Shown in pieces: positions 17,121 through 26,261 of a stretch of 38,695 nucleotides of DNA; position 1 is the first letter of the stretch; the number at the start of each line of letters is the position of its first letter. The stretch covers positions 1 through 38,695 of the forward strand of contig CASFPH010000018.1 of the NCBI GenBank assembly GCA_949296645.1. Direction: 5' to 3'. Made by a program: the position numbers and the translations under genes. This DNA is from an uncultured Bacteroidales bacterium. GTDB taxonomy: Bacteria; Bacteroidota; Bacteroidia; Bacteroidales; UBA932. Under the pieces are notes generated by a model. It had not been told where the DNA came from. It was given only the letters and a program-made list of their open reading frames with translations, and did no database searches.

Positions 17121-17143
17121 GTCACAAATATAATTTAATTTTG
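17114..17143 (+). promoter_or_regulatory. Promoter for pdxA-rnhA
   Basis: TTG (17114-17116), 19 bases, then TAATTTTG (17136-17143), an exact -33/-7 match. The -33 half lies within the first codons of recG on the other strand, and the -7 box is only three bases from the minus-strand -7 box of recG. The predicted leader to the pdxA ATG at 17185 is about 37 bases. Confidence 0.5.
17125..17132 (-). promoter_or_regulatory. -7 box (TATATTTG) for recG, nearly leaderless
   Basis: On the minus strand TATATTTG fits TAnnTTTG exactly and ends four bases before the recG ATG at 17120-17118. No TTG stands at the usual 19-base distance. If used, transcription would begin at or within a few bases of the start codon. 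Confidence 0.35.
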
Positions 17144-17184
17144 TCTGTTTTTAAGGATTTGTTTTACATAATATACAGAACAAA

Positions 17185-18288
17185 ATGGGGAGAAAAGTAG
17201 TAATAGGAATATCTCAGGGAGATACTAACGGGATAGGTTATGAAATCATAATAAAGGCTCTGGCCGATGCCAGGATTCTGGATATGTGTACCCCTATAGT
17301 CTACGGGTCGTCGAAGGCTTTCGGCTTTTACAAGAAACAGCTCCCGGCAGTGGAGTCCATGCATACCAACATAATAAATACTGCGGCTGACGTTCAGAAC
17401 AGGCGCGTGAACATAATAAACTGTGTGCCGGATAATCTTCAGTTAGATCCTGGCCAGCCAACCGAAGACGGTTCCAGGGCTGCGGTGATAGCGCTGGAAG
17501 CAGCAGTAGAAGATCTGAAATCGGGGCTTATCGACGCCCTTGTAACGGCACCTTTCAATAAAAGAGGGGTGGCTTCGGTAGGATTCAATTATCCCGGCCA
17601 TACGGAATATCTAATAGACAGGTTCGGCGCTGGAGACGGTCTGATGCTTCTTTATTCAGATAATTTCAGAATAGGACTGGTTACTGGTCATCTTCCAATA
17701 TCCAAGGTTTCCGAGAATCTGAACAAGGATTCAATTCTCAGTAAACTCAGAGTGATGAACGGTTCTCTTATGAAGGATTTCGGAATAGTGAAACCCAAGA
17801 TTGCGGTGCTGGGTCTCAATCCTCACAGCGGAGACAAGGGACTTCTGGGAAGCGAGGAGGAGAACGTTATAAATCCTGCAATCGTCGAGGCAAATGCCGA
17901 AGGCATCATGGCTTTCGGGCCTTATCCTCCAGACGGGTTTTTCGGGAACAACATGCAGTACAAGTTCGATGCGGTTCTTGCCATGTACCATGATCAGGGT
18001 CTTATACCTTTCAAGGCGCTTGCCTTTGACAGCGGTGTGAATTTCACTGCCGGACTTTCCGTAGTCAGGACTTCTCCCGATCATGGTACCGCCTATGAAC
18101 TGGCAGGACAAGGGAAAGCCAATGCCCTTCCCATGCTTTCCGCTATCTATTCAGCGATAGATATCGTAAGGAACCGTGAACTCTATAATGAAATTCATGC
18201 CAATCAGCTGAAAGTCAAGCTCAGTGATATAGGCGGAAAGGAACCTGAACTGAAGATGCCGTCGGAACAGGATGCCGAACAGGAGTAG
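17185..18288 (+). CDS. pdxA: 4-hydroxythreonine-4-phosphate dehydrogenase
   Basis: A 367-residue cytoplasmic metal-dependent NAD oxidoreductase of the DXP-dependent pyridoxal 5'-phosphate pathway. It oxidises 4-phosphohydroxy-L-threonine to a product that PdxJ condenses with deoxyxylulose phosphate. Recognisable stretches are GISQGDTNGIGYEI (about 8-21), ALVTAPFNKRGV (about 125-136), FNYPGHTEYLIDRF (about 139-152, metal His), and the C-terminal AMYHDQGLIPFK (about 266-277, metal His). The fold runs about 340 residues. The final 30 residues are charged and probably disordered (KEPELKMPSEQDAEQE). rnhA follows after two bases. Confidence 0.97.
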   Translation: MGRKVVIGISQGDTNGIGYEIIIKALADARILDMCTPIVYGSSKAFGFYKKQLPAVESMHTNIINTAADVQNRRVNIINCVPDNLQLDPGQPTEDGSRAAVIALEAAVEDLKSGLIDALVTAPFNKRGVASVGFNYPGHTEYLIDRFGAGDGLMLLYSDNFRIGLVTGHLPISKVSENLNKDSILSKLRVMNGSLMKDFGIVKPKIAVLGLNPHSGDKGLLGSEEENVINPAIVEANAEGIMAFGPYPPDGFFGNNMQYKFDAVLAMYHDQGLIPFKALAFDSGVNFTAGLSVVRTSPDHGTAYELAGQGKANALPMLSAIYSAIDIVRNRELYNEIHANQLKVKLSDIGGKEPELKMPSEQDAEQE

Positions 18289-18290
18289 TC

Positions 18291-18755
18291 ATGGCCAGAC
18301 CTGTCATAGAACTTTTTACGGACGGTTCTTCGAGAGGCAATCCGGGCCCTGGAGGATACGGTGTTGTGTTGAGGTGCGGCACATATGAAAAGGAGTTTTC
18401 CCAAGGGTATGAACATACCACAAACAACAGAATGGAACTGATGGCTGTTATAGTCGGACTTGAGGCAGTTTTGTGGGAAAATGCCGAAATCGTAGTTTAC
18501 AGTGATTCTTCTTATGTCGTAAATGCCGTAGAGAAGGGATGGGTGTTCGACTGGGAGAAAAAGAGATTCGCCGGCAAGAAAAATCCGGACCTGTGGATAA
18601 GATTTCTTGCGGTCTACCGCAGGCATAACGTACGTTTCGTGTGGATAAAGGGACATGCGGGACACCCGGAGAACGAAAGATGCGACAGGCTTGCCGTAGA
18701 GGCTTCAGGAAAAAGCGGGCTTCTTGTTGATACTGCGTTCTCAGAATGCGTATAA
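18291..18755 (+). CDS. rnhA: Ribonuclease HI
   Basis: A 154-residue endonuclease that cuts RNA in RNA:DNA hybrids, removing primers and R-loops. All four catalytic acidic residues are present: Asp11 in FTDGSSRGNPGPGG, Glu49 in NNRMELMAV, Asp72 in YSDSSYVVNA and Asp132 in NERCDRLAVE. His in WIKGHAGHPEN is also conserved. The length matches E. coli RNase HI, with the basic handle region (WEKKRFAGKKNPDLW) retained and no N-terminal hybrid-binding domain. It follows pdxA by two bases and must be co-transcribed with it; the functions are unrelated. Confidence 0.97.
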   Translation: MARPVIELFTDGSSRGNPGPGGYGVVLRCGTYEKEFSQGYEHTTNNRMELMAVIVGLEAVLWENAEIVVYSDSSYVVNAVEKGWVFDWEKKRFAGKKNPDLWIRFLAVYRRHNVRFVWIKGHAGHPENERCDRLAVEASGKSGLLVDTAFSECV

Positions 18756-18769
18756 TGTATCTTTTTTCC

Positions 18770-18798
18770 TTGTTTTGCCGAATAATTTAGTAAATTTA
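18770..18798 (+). promoter_or_regulatory. Weak promoter candidate for gpsA operon
   Basis: TTG at 18770-18772 and TAAATTTA at 18791-18798 are 18 bases apart. The -7 box lacks the final G of TAnnTTTG. It lies 26 bases before the gpsA ATG in the only sizeable gap (69 bases) before a five-gene run, so a promoter is expected here. Confidence 0.25.
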
Positions 18799-18824
18799 AA
18801 GCAAAATTGAGGAGAGGTTTCAGA

Positions 18825-19838
18825 ATGAAGACTTTTTTTGAAAGAAGCGGTCTCAAATATGCCATGATAGGCAGCGGAAGTTGGGCCACAGCGCTTGCCA
18901 AGCTGCTGCTGAACAATCAGCCAGAGTTATACTGGTATATGAGGGATGAAAAAAATATACAATACCTTAAAGCAAATCGTCAGCCGAGATCATATCTGAG
19001 ATCCGTAAATTTCGACCCGGAAAGGCTGCATCTGAGCAGTAATATAAACGAGATAGTTTCTGCAGCCGATGTGCTGGTATTCTGTATACCTTCTGCGTTT
19101 TTTGTCAGGACAGTGGCTCAAATATCCGTTTCTCTCGAAGGCAAATTCATAATTTCAGCCACGAAAGGTTTTGTGTGTGAGGAAAACATGACGATTGCGG
19201 AGTACTTCAACCGCATCCATGGTATTCCTTATGACAGAATAGGCATAGTCAGCGGTCCGTCGCATGCTGAGGAAGTTGCGATGGACAGGTTGTCGTATCT
19301 TACCCTTTCCTCAAAACATATGGATGTGGCGAAGGCGCTTTGCAAGGTCTTTACATGCAAATATATCAGGACGCAGCCCGGAACCGACATATACGGTGTG
19401 GAATATTCCGCTGCATTGAAGAACGTGTATGCGATAGCGGCAGGCATATGCCACGGTCTCGGATACGGAGATAATTTTCTTTCCGTTCTGATTACCAACT
19501 CTTTCAACGAGATGATAAGGTTTCTCGACGCAACACATCCGGACAGGAACAGAGTTACGTCCTCTTCAGCTTATCTTGGGGATCTTCTTGTTACTTCATA
19601 TTCGCAGTTCAGCAGAAACAGAACTTTCGGGAGCATGCTGGGCAAAGGGTATTCCGTCAAATCGGCACAGATAGAGATGAACATGGTGGCAGAAGGTTAT
19701 TATGCCGCAAAATGCATTTATGAGATAAACAGGAATCATCATTTGTATATGCCTATAGCAGAGGCTGTGTACAGAATACTTTATGAGGACAAGTATCCTC
19801 CGTATATTATAAAACAACTTTCAGAAAACCTCCATTAA
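18825..19838 (+). CDS. gpsA: Glycerol-3-phosphate dehydrogenase [NAD(P)+]
   Basis: A 337-residue cytoplasmic enzyme that reduces dihydroxyacetone phosphate to sn-glycerol 3-phosphate, the backbone of membrane phospholipids. The nucleotide-binding motif IGSGSWATALAKLL is at about residues 16-29, and the catalytic Lys region is GVEYSAALKNVYAIAAG (about 187-203). ATKGF and SGPSHAEEVA are further family landmarks. An in-frame TTG at 18807 would add six residues; ATG 18825 is preferred because it lies seven bases after GGAGAGG, a Shine-Dalgarno-like sequence uncommon in this phylum. pgi follows after 10 bases. Confidence 0.96.
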   Translation: MKTFFERSGLKYAMIGSGSWATALAKLLLNNQPELYWYMRDEKNIQYLKANRQPRSYLRSVNFDPERLHLSSNINEIVSAADVLVFCIPSAFFVRTVAQISVSLEGKFIISATKGFVCEENMTIAEYFNRIHGIPYDRIGIVSGPSHAEEVAMDRLSYLTLSSKHMDVAKALCKVFTCKYIRTQPGTDIYGVEYSAALKNVYAIAAGICHGLGYGDNFLSVLITNSFNEMIRFLDATHPDRNRVTSSSAYLGDLLVTSYSQFSRNRTFGSMLGKGYSVKSAQIEMNMVAEGYYAAKCIYEINRNHHLYMPIAEAVYRILYEDKYPPYIIKQLSENLH

Positions 19839-19848
19839 ATTCCAAGTT

Positions 19849-21159
19849 ATGATAGACGTGAAACTTAACGGTTGTAAGAGTTTCGTAGATGACTCTACAA
19901 TGAATTTATATCTTGACAAGGTCGAAAAGGCCTTTGATACGCTAATGGGTGGAAAGGGTGCCGGTTCGGATTATCTGGGCTGGCTTGATCTGCCTTCCAG
20001 AACCCTGGATTCAGACATAGTGGCGCAGTGTGACAGGATAGTCCAGAGATGGAGCAAGAATATTGATGTCGTGGTGGTCATAGGAATAGGCGGCTCGTAC
20101 CTCGGCGCAAAATCCTTCATAGAGGCCGTATCGCATACTTTTGACGTACAGCTTCGCAACTACAGACCGCAGATAGTGTATGCAGGGCATAACATGACGG
20201 AAATCTATCTTGCCGACCTTCTTGATTTCATAAAGCAGAAATCCGTAGCAGCCGTAGTCGTGTCGAAGTCAGGTACTACTACGGAACCGGCGGTGGCATT
20301 CAGACTGATACGAAACCATATCGAGGGTCGTTACGGCAAAGAGGAAGCCAGAAACAGGATTGTAGCGATAACCGACAGCTCGAAAGGTGCGTTGAAGTCA
20401 ATGTCCGACAAAGAAGGCTATACTACCCTTGTCATTCCGGACAATGTGGGTGGCCGTTATTCGGTATTTACATCGGCAGGTCTTCTCCCTATTGCTCTTG
20501 CAGGCCATGACATGAAGGATTTTCTTGAAGGTGCGAGGGCCATGGAGAGAAAGTGCAAGGTATGGGACAGAAACAATCCGGCAGTGCAGTATGCGGCTGT
20601 AAGAAATGCCCTTTACATGTCAGGCAGGAAGATAGAGGTGCTTTCGAACTTCAATCCGAGGCTGGTAATGTTCGGTGAATGGTGGAAACAGTTGTTCGGA
20701 GAATCAGAAGGCAAGGATGGCAAAGGACTTTTCCCTGTAACCATGACGTTTACGACTGATCTGCATTCTCTCGGACAGTATATGCAGCAGGGTGAGCGCA
20801 TCATGTTCGAGACCGTACTTTCCATAAGGCAGAGCAACAGAACCATTGTCCTTGCTACTGAGCAGGAAAATCTTGACGGTCTGAACTATCTTTCCGGAAA
20901 AACGATAGGGGAATGCAACAAAAAGGCGGAACTGGCAACCATCCAGGCCCATGTGGAAGGAGGAGTGCCTTGTGCCGTTATCGAGATCAACAACATAACC
21001 GAATACAATCTCGGGGCTTTGTACTATTTCTTCGAATTCGCATGTGCCCTGAGCGCATATACTCTTGGGGTAAATCCTTTTGACCAGCCTGGGGTGGAAC
21101 TTTACAAGCGCAACATGTTTACTTTGCTCGGCAAGCCGGGTTTTGTCAATAACAAATGA
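19849..21159 (+). CDS. pgi: Glucose-6-phosphate isomerase
   Basis: A 436-residue isomerase that interconverts glucose 6-phosphate and fructose 6-phosphate in glycolysis/gluconeogenesis. It belongs to the short form typical of Firmicutes and Bacteroidota (about 440-450 residues), not the approximately 550-residue enterobacterial form. Two SIS domains are visible: GIGGSYLGAKSFIEAV (about 75-90) and SKSGTTTEPAVAFRL (about 138-152) bind the sugar phosphate. GEWWKQLFGESEGKDGKG (about 272-289) contains the conserved Glu region used in proton transfer. Spacing of 10 bases on each side places it in one unit with gpsA and the antiporter. Confidence 0.97.
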   Translation: MIDVKLNGCKSFVDDSTMNLYLDKVEKAFDTLMGGKGAGSDYLGWLDLPSRTLDSDIVAQCDRIVQRWSKNIDVVVVIGIGGSYLGAKSFIEAVSHTFDVQLRNYRPQIVYAGHNMTEIYLADLLDFIKQKSVAAVVVSKSGTTTEPAVAFRLIRNHIEGRYGKEEARNRIVAITDSSKGALKSMSDKEGYTTLVIPDNVGGRYSVFTSAGLLPIALAGHDMKDFLEGARAMERKCKVWDRNNPAVQYAAVRNALYMSGRKIEVLSNFNPRLVMFGEWWKQLFGESEGKDGKGLFPVTMTFTTDLHSLGQYMQQGERIMFETVLSIRQSNRTIVLATEQENLDGLNYLSGKTIGECNKKAELATIQAHVEGGVPCAVIEINNITEYNLGALYYFFEFACALSAYTLGVNPFDQPGVELYKRNMFTLLGKPGFVNNK

Positions 21160-21169
21160 ATAGGGTGCG

Positions 21170-23383
21170 ATGAATCCTCTTTTGCTGGATCTGGCTCTTA
21201 TACTTATCGTAGCGGGACTTACGACTGTGGTGTTCAAGTACCTGAAACAGCCGTTGGTCCTTGGCTATATTGTTGCCGGTTTCCTTACAGGACCGTATTT
21301 CGAGTATATTCCTACGGTAAAGGAGGTCTCCAGCCTGGATTTCTGGGGAGAAATAGGGGTCGTGTTCCTGTTGTTCGGGCTGGGTCTTGAATTCAATATA
21401 AAAAAACTTATCAAGGTGGGTTCCATCGGTTTCACGACGGTTACAGCCGAAGTGATACTGATGTCCATCGTAGGCTTTTCCGTAGGACGCCTGCTGGGAT
21501 GGTCTGACATAAGTTCCATCTTTTTGGGAGGCATGCTGACAATATCATCCACGTCCATAATAATAAAGGCTTTCGACGATCTTGGACTCAAGAGCAAGAA
21601 GTTCGCCCAGAATGTTTTCGGGGTGCTTGTTGTGGAGGATATAGTCGCAGTCCTGCTGCTTGTGGTCCTTTCCGCCCTGGCCATTTCTTCAGACATAAGT
21701 GGAACGGAAATGTTCTATAAGATTCTGTATCTGTTTCTGTTTCTGCTTCTGTGGTTTACAGGCGGCATCTATATAATACCTTCCATATTCCGTAAGATAA
21801 AATTCCGTGTTTCGGATGAAACACTTACCGTCATATCACTGGGGCTGTGTCTTGGAATGGTTGCAATAACCGAGTATTCCGGATTTTCGTCAGCTCTGGG
21901 CGCTTTCATGATGGGGTCAATACTTTCAGGTACGATTTATACCGACAGGATAATAAAGCTTGTACAGCCTGTCAAGGATTTCTTCGGAGCCATCTTTTTT
22001 GTAACTGTCGGTATGCTGGTAAACCCGCAGACAATTGCGGAACATTGGTCCACGATATTGCTGATAAGCGCGGTGGTTATTTTCATCAAGCCGCTTTCCG
22101 CAATATTGGGACTTCTTCTCTCAGGACAGACAATCCGTAATGCAATGCAGTCAGGTTTCTGTCTATGTCAGATAGGTGAGTTTTCTTTCATAATAGCTTC
22201 GATGGGGCAGAGTGTCGGTGTCGTTAATGACGAACTGTATCCTATAATAGTTTCCGTATCCATTATCACAACATTTGCCACTCCTTATATGATCAATGCA
22301 TCGGGTTCCGTATATGACAAACTGTATTCATTGCTGCCTGTAAGTTGGGCAAGGGTTTTTGACCGTCTTGGTACCGGGCGTAAAACCATAAACAGACGTA
22401 CCGAGTGGAATTCTCTTATAAAGAGATATTTCACGGTCGTTATAGTTTATTCCGGATGGCTTGTTCTGGTAGTCACATTCTTTACAAAATATGTAAATCC
22501 GTTCATAATTTCGAAGTTGACGAACTTTACACATGTGAAACTTCTGTGTCTCGTCATTACATTGCTCGCCATGTCTCCATTCGTTTACGGACTTCTTAAG
22601 AAAAGGGACAGAAACAGGGATTTCGACAAGATATGGAAAGACAGCCGTTTCAGCAGGGGGCCTCTTATTTCGATGGTCCTTTTGAAATACATAGTGGCAG
22701 CCATTGCAGTCAACTTCGTGATTGCCAAATATCTGGCGGCAAGTGCCGGAGTGGTTATACTTCTGACTCTCATCGTTGTTGCTGTGGTATATTATTCGAA
22801 GAATCTTAAAAATTACTATTCTGTTCTGGAACAGGGTTTCCTTGAAAACTATCATTATGGGGATGTAAAGAGAAAAGTGGTGATTCCCAGGGCTCTTGCG
22901 GATGAAATGCATACTGATACCGTGCTTGTGGGCGTTTCTTCCCCTGTGGCCGGCAGGAGCATAAGGACAATTCACAGGATGTACAATACAGGGGCTCTTG
23001 TTCTCAGGATAATACGCGGAGAATCGTACATAGATGTTCCTGCCAAGGAGGAAATACTTCTTCCAGGGGATATGGCCGTGGTTCTTGGAGAGGATGAGCA
23101 GATCATGAAGTTCAGATCATTATGTGAATCTCCTTCTTCCAGGTTTAATGTAGAGCCGGATGAAATAGACCTGTTCCATTTCACAATACCGCCGGAATCG
23201 CCTATTATAGGGATGGATGCCAATATCACGAGATTCAGAGACCGTTTCGGTCTGATACTGGTAGCGATAGACCGTGACGGTGTAGACGGCCTTCTCAAAC
23301 CGAACTCAACGGTTATATTCGAACCGTCCGACACTATCTGGATTGCGGGTGACAGAAAGCATGTTGAATCATTGATGAACTGA
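21170..23383 (+). CDS. KefB/CPA2-type cation:proton antiporter with C-terminal TrkA-C domains
   Basis: A 737-residue membrane protein. The first 390 or so residues form the Na+/H+ exchanger fold with about 12 hydrophobic segments, including GYIVAGFLTGPYFEYIPT (about 33-50), FLLFGLGLEFNIKKL (about 67-81), SSTSIIIKAFDDLGL (about 125-139) and VEDIVAVLLLVV, whose acidic pair corresponds to the ion-binding site. A second hydrophobic region (about 415-540) adds further helices. The C-terminus carries two TrkA-C-like modules (about 580-645 and 660-737, with RIIRGESYIDVPAKEEILLPGD) that in relatives bind ligands and gate transport. K+ or Na+ efflux coupled to protons is likely. No N-terminal TrkA-N nucleotide-binding domain is seen. 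It lies between pgi and the AddB-like gene. Confidence 0.92.
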   Translation: MNPLLLDLALILIVAGLTTVVFKYLKQPLVLGYIVAGFLTGPYFEYIPTVKEVSSLDFWGEIGVVFLLFGLGLEFNIKKLIKVGSIGFTTVTAEVILMSIVGFSVGRLLGWSDISSIFLGGMLTISSTSIIIKAFDDLGLKSKKFAQNVFGVLVVEDIVAVLLLVVLSALAISSDISGTEMFYKILYLFLFLLLWFTGGIYIIPSIFRKIKFRVSDETLTVISLGLCLGMVAITEYSGFSSALGAFMMGSILSGTIYTDRIIKLVQPVKDFFGAIFFVTVGMLVNPQTIAEHWSTILLISAVVIFIKPLSAILGLLLSGQTIRNAMQSGFCLCQIGEFSFIIASMGQSVGVVNDELYPIIVSVSIITTFATPYMINASGSVYDKLYSLLPVSWARVFDRLGTGRKTINRRTEWNSLIKRYFTVVIVYSGWLVLVVTFFTKYVNPFIISKLTNFTHVKLLCLVITLLAMSPFVYGLLKKRDRNRDFDKIWKDSRFSRGPLISMVLLKYIVAAIAVNFVIAKYLAASAGVVILLTLIVVAVVYYSKNLKNYYSVLEQGFLENYHYGDVKRKVVIPRALADEMHTDTVLVGVSSPVAGRSIRTIHRMYNTGALVLRIIRGESYIDVPAKEEILLPGDMAVVLGEDEQIMKFRSLCESPSSRFNVEPDEIDLFHFTIPPESPIIGMDANITRFRDRFGLILVAIDRDGVDGLLKPNSTVIFEPSDTIWIAGDRKHVESLMN

Positions 23384-23385
23384 TT

Positions 23386-26259
23386 ATGGAGTTTTTAAGA
23401 GGTGTCGCTTCGGCGTTTGTATCCGAATGCCGGGAGTGCCCGGAATCGTTGCTGTTTGTGTTTTCCAACAGGCGTTCGATGCTTTTTTTTCAAAAGTATC
23501 TGGGGGAGGAATCCGGTGTTCCTCTCTTTTCACCTTCCGTGATGACCATAGGGGATTTCGTATCGACCTTTTCCTGTCTGGAATCAGCAGACAGGCTCGA
23601 ACTGCTGTTTCTTATGTACGGTATCTATGAAAAACTGACCGGTGCGGGTGAGAGTTTCGACGATTTCCTGTGCTGGGGGGATATTCTGCTTTCCGATTTT
23701 GATGATGTGGACAAGTACATGGTTGATGCCGCGCAGCTTTTCAGAAATCTTTCGGATTTAAGGAATATAGACGATGACTTCTCTTTCCTTTCCGATTCGC
23801 AGCTTTCTGCAGTAAAACGCTTCTGGTCGTCTTTTTCAAAGGATGGAAAAAGGTTTTCCGACGGCAAGGCGGAATTCCTGAGATTCTGGGATATTCTGTA
23901 TCCTCTTTATACATCTTTCCGAAATCTGCTTTCCGGGAAGGGAATAGGATATGAAGGCATGATATACCGCACTGCAGCGGAAGAGGCCCGACGAATATCT
24001 TCAGGCTCCGGAGACAATGGCCTTCCAGATATAATGGACGGTGTTGAGAAGGTGGTTTTCGTGGGCATGAATGTTCCTAACAACTGTGAACGGATGATAA
24101 TGGATTCCCTGAAAAATATGGGACGTGCAGATTTTTACTGGGATTATTACGGGGATATGCTTTGCGACAGGGACAACCCGGCGTCCCGTTTCATGAAGGA
24201 ATATACGGAAAGGTATCCTTCTCTTAAAAAGGATATTGCCGGAAGAGTAGTTGCATCAGAAGATGCCTTGCCTGAAAAAAAGAATATGGAAATATACGCA
24301 GTGCCATCAGGTGTAGGACAGGCCAAACTGCTTTACGGCATACTTGACAGAATTTCCGGGGAAGGGGAGACGGACTGGTTCCGTACTGCAGTAGTCTTGC
24401 CGGACGAAACCCTGCTTATGCCCGTTCTGGATTCGATTCCCGAAAATATAAAGGATGTGAATGTCACGATGGGATATCCGCTGTCTTTTACACCGGTATT
24501 GTCTTTCATAAACATATTGTCCGATCTTCTGAAAGGGAACCGTGGAAGTTCTTCTGGGTTTACGTATTATTGCAGGCCGCTGTTGAGGCTTTTCGAGCAT
24601 CCTTTCCTTTCAGGGGCAGCCGTCTTGCTGGAGCCTGTTAAAAGAAAAATAATACAGGAGAATATGCTTTATGTCAATCCGGAGCAGCTGCGGAAGATGA
24701 TAGCTGAAAGCGTGGAATATCGGAAAGAGGAGAATGCAATGACTGCAGATTTTCTTGAGAATTGTCTGTTTGCGGATTATGAAGACATAGCTGATTATCT
24801 TTCCGTCCTTTTCCGTACATTGGCGATGATGTCCGCTCCTCTTGACCGGGAATTCCTGTATAATTGCCATATGATAGTGAACAGACTTGACAATATGGAA
24901 CTTGAAGTACGGCAGGATACATTCTTCCGCCTTTTCAGGCAGGCGGTTTCCGTTTTGAGAATACCGTTCAGGGGAGAGCCTCTCTCAGGTCTTCAGATTA
25001 TGGGAACGCTCGAAACAAGATCTCTTGATTTTGAAAACGTAATCATACTGTCTGCTAACGAAGGTTCGTTTCCGTCCAGGTCGGTTTCGGATTCTTATAT
25101 ACCTTACAATCTTAGAAAAGGTTTCGGATTGCCCGACAGGGAGCTTCAGGACAGTATTTATGCATATTATTTTTACAGGCTCATCTACAGGGCCAGAAAT
25201 GTCTATATGGTATATGATACGCGTACTGAGGGCCTTAAAAGCGGAGAGATGAGCAGATACATTTATCAGTTGGCGCTTCATTACGGTTTGAACATACACA
25301 AACATGCCGTATCATCTAAAATAGAAGTTCCGGAGAAACAGAAAACCAGTATATCCAAGAGAGGGGATGTCATGGCACAAATGAGGAAGATGTTCCTTTC
25401 GGATAATCCGCAGGCTTCGTTCTCCGCTTCCTCTATCAATACATATCTGGACTGTCCGCTGAAGTTCTATTATCAGTATGTCATGAATGTCAGAGAAGAT
25501 GATGATCTTGTGGAGAATATCGAAGCGGATCTTTTCGGCTCCATATTCCATGAAACCATGGAGAGAATCTATGCGCCTTACAGAGGCAAGACCGTAGCAT
25601 CGGAAACGATTGCCGGACTGGCCGCTGATTCACATACCGTATCCGGCATAATAGAGGAATGTATAAAGGCCGAACTCAACGCTTCGGAACTCAGAGGCAG
25701 AAATATAATAGTCAGGGAACTTTTACGGAAATATGTGACCCGTACGCTTGAGTATGATGCTTCTCTGGATAATCTGGAATATGTCCGTTCTGAATACAAT
25801 GCCAGTACATTCCTTGATACGGATGCCGGAAAGGTGCGTATAAAGGGATTCATTGACAGGATTGACAGAGTCTGCGGGAGACTGAGGCTCGTGGATTATA
25901 AAACCGGCAGGGTCGAGACAGGAAACGGGCCGGGGAACATTGAATCGATGTTCGACAGGTCGGACAGAAAACGTTCTTCCGTAATGTTGCAGCTGTATCT
26001 TTACGCGCTGCTTTACAGGGAAAGCGAACTGTACGGAGGTGAAGATATGCTTGACCTGACCGTCTATTCCCTTAGGTCAATGTTCGGGGAAAATCCGGGC
26101 ATTGAAAATCTGCTTGGTATGGAAGCGATCGATTCATTCAAAGAAGCCCTTATATCCCTTCTGAATGAGATTTTCGATGAAGATACCGATTTTTCCCAGA
26201 CTGATGACGAGGGCAAATGTGAGTATTGTCTTTTTAAAAGTGTTTGCAACAGGGGGTAG
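23386..26259 (+). CDS. AddB-like PD-(D/E)XK nuclease with predicted Fe-S cluster
   Basis: A 957-residue protein resembling the AddB/RexB subunit of bacterial double-strand break resection enzymes. The N-terminal part is a degenerate helicase-like domain (LLFVFSNRRSMLFFQKYL near residue 25, without a clear Walker A Lys). A later ETRSLDFENVIILSANEGSFPS stretch (about 543-564) resembles helicase motifs V-VI. The C-terminal nuclease has the catalytic core Asp824 (GFIDRID), Asp837 and Lys839 (VDYKTGR). One cysteine at Cys690 (LDCPLKFYYQY) plus three at Cys945, Cys948 and Cys954 (CEYCLFKSVC) reproduce the 1+3 pattern that holds a 4Fe-4S cluster in AddB. The AddA-like gene follows after two bases. 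The family is well supported; the name AddB is by analogy. Confidence 0.9.
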   Translation: MEFLRGVASAFVSECRECPESLLFVFSNRRSMLFFQKYLGEESGVPLFSPSVMTIGDFVSTFSCLESADRLELLFLMYGIYEKLTGAGESFDDFLCWGDILLSDFDDVDKYMVDAAQLFRNLSDLRNIDDDFSFLSDSQLSAVKRFWSSFSKDGKRFSDGKAEFLRFWDILYPLYTSFRNLLSGKGIGYEGMIYRTAAEEARRISSGSGDNGLPDIMDGVEKVVFVGMNVPNNCERMIMDSLKNMGRADFYWDYYGDMLCDRDNPASRFMKEYTERYPSLKKDIAGRVVASEDALPEKKNMEIYAVPSGVGQAKLLYGILDRISGEGETDWFRTAVVLPDETLLMPVLDSIPENIKDVNVTMGYPLSFTPVLSFINILSDLLKGNRGSSSGFTYYCRPLLRLFEHPFLSGAAVLLEPVKRKIIQENMLYVNPEQLRKMIAESVEYRKEENAMTADFLENCLFADYEDIADYLSVLFRTLAMMSAPLDREFLYNCHMIVNRLDNMELEVRQDTFFRLFRQAVSVLRIPFRGEPLSGLQIMGTLETRSLDFENVIILSANEGSFPSRSVSDSYIPYNLRKGFGLPDRELQDSIYAYYFYRLIYRARNVYMVYDTRTEGLKSGEMSRYIYQLALHYGLNIHKHAVSSKIEVPEKQKTSISKRGDVMAQMRKMFLSDNPQASFSASSINTYLDCPLKFYYQYVMNVREDDDLVENIEADLFGSIFHETMERIYAPYRGKTVASETIAGLAADSHTVSGIIEECIKAELNASELRGRNIIVRELLRKYVTRTLEYDASLDNLEYVRSEYNASTFLDTDAGKVRIKGFIDRIDRVCGRLRLVDYKTGRVETGNGPGNIESMFDRSDRKRSSVMLQLYLYALLYRESELYGGEDMLDLTVYSLRSMFGENPGIENLLGMEAIDSFKEALISLLNEIFDEDTDFSQTDDEGKCEYCLFKSVCNRG

Positions 26260-26261
26260 TC

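Noticed and set aside
26244-26261. Upstream TTG start for the AddA-like gene
   Set aside because: It lies inside the AddB-like coding sequence and adds MQQGVV before the usual family start.
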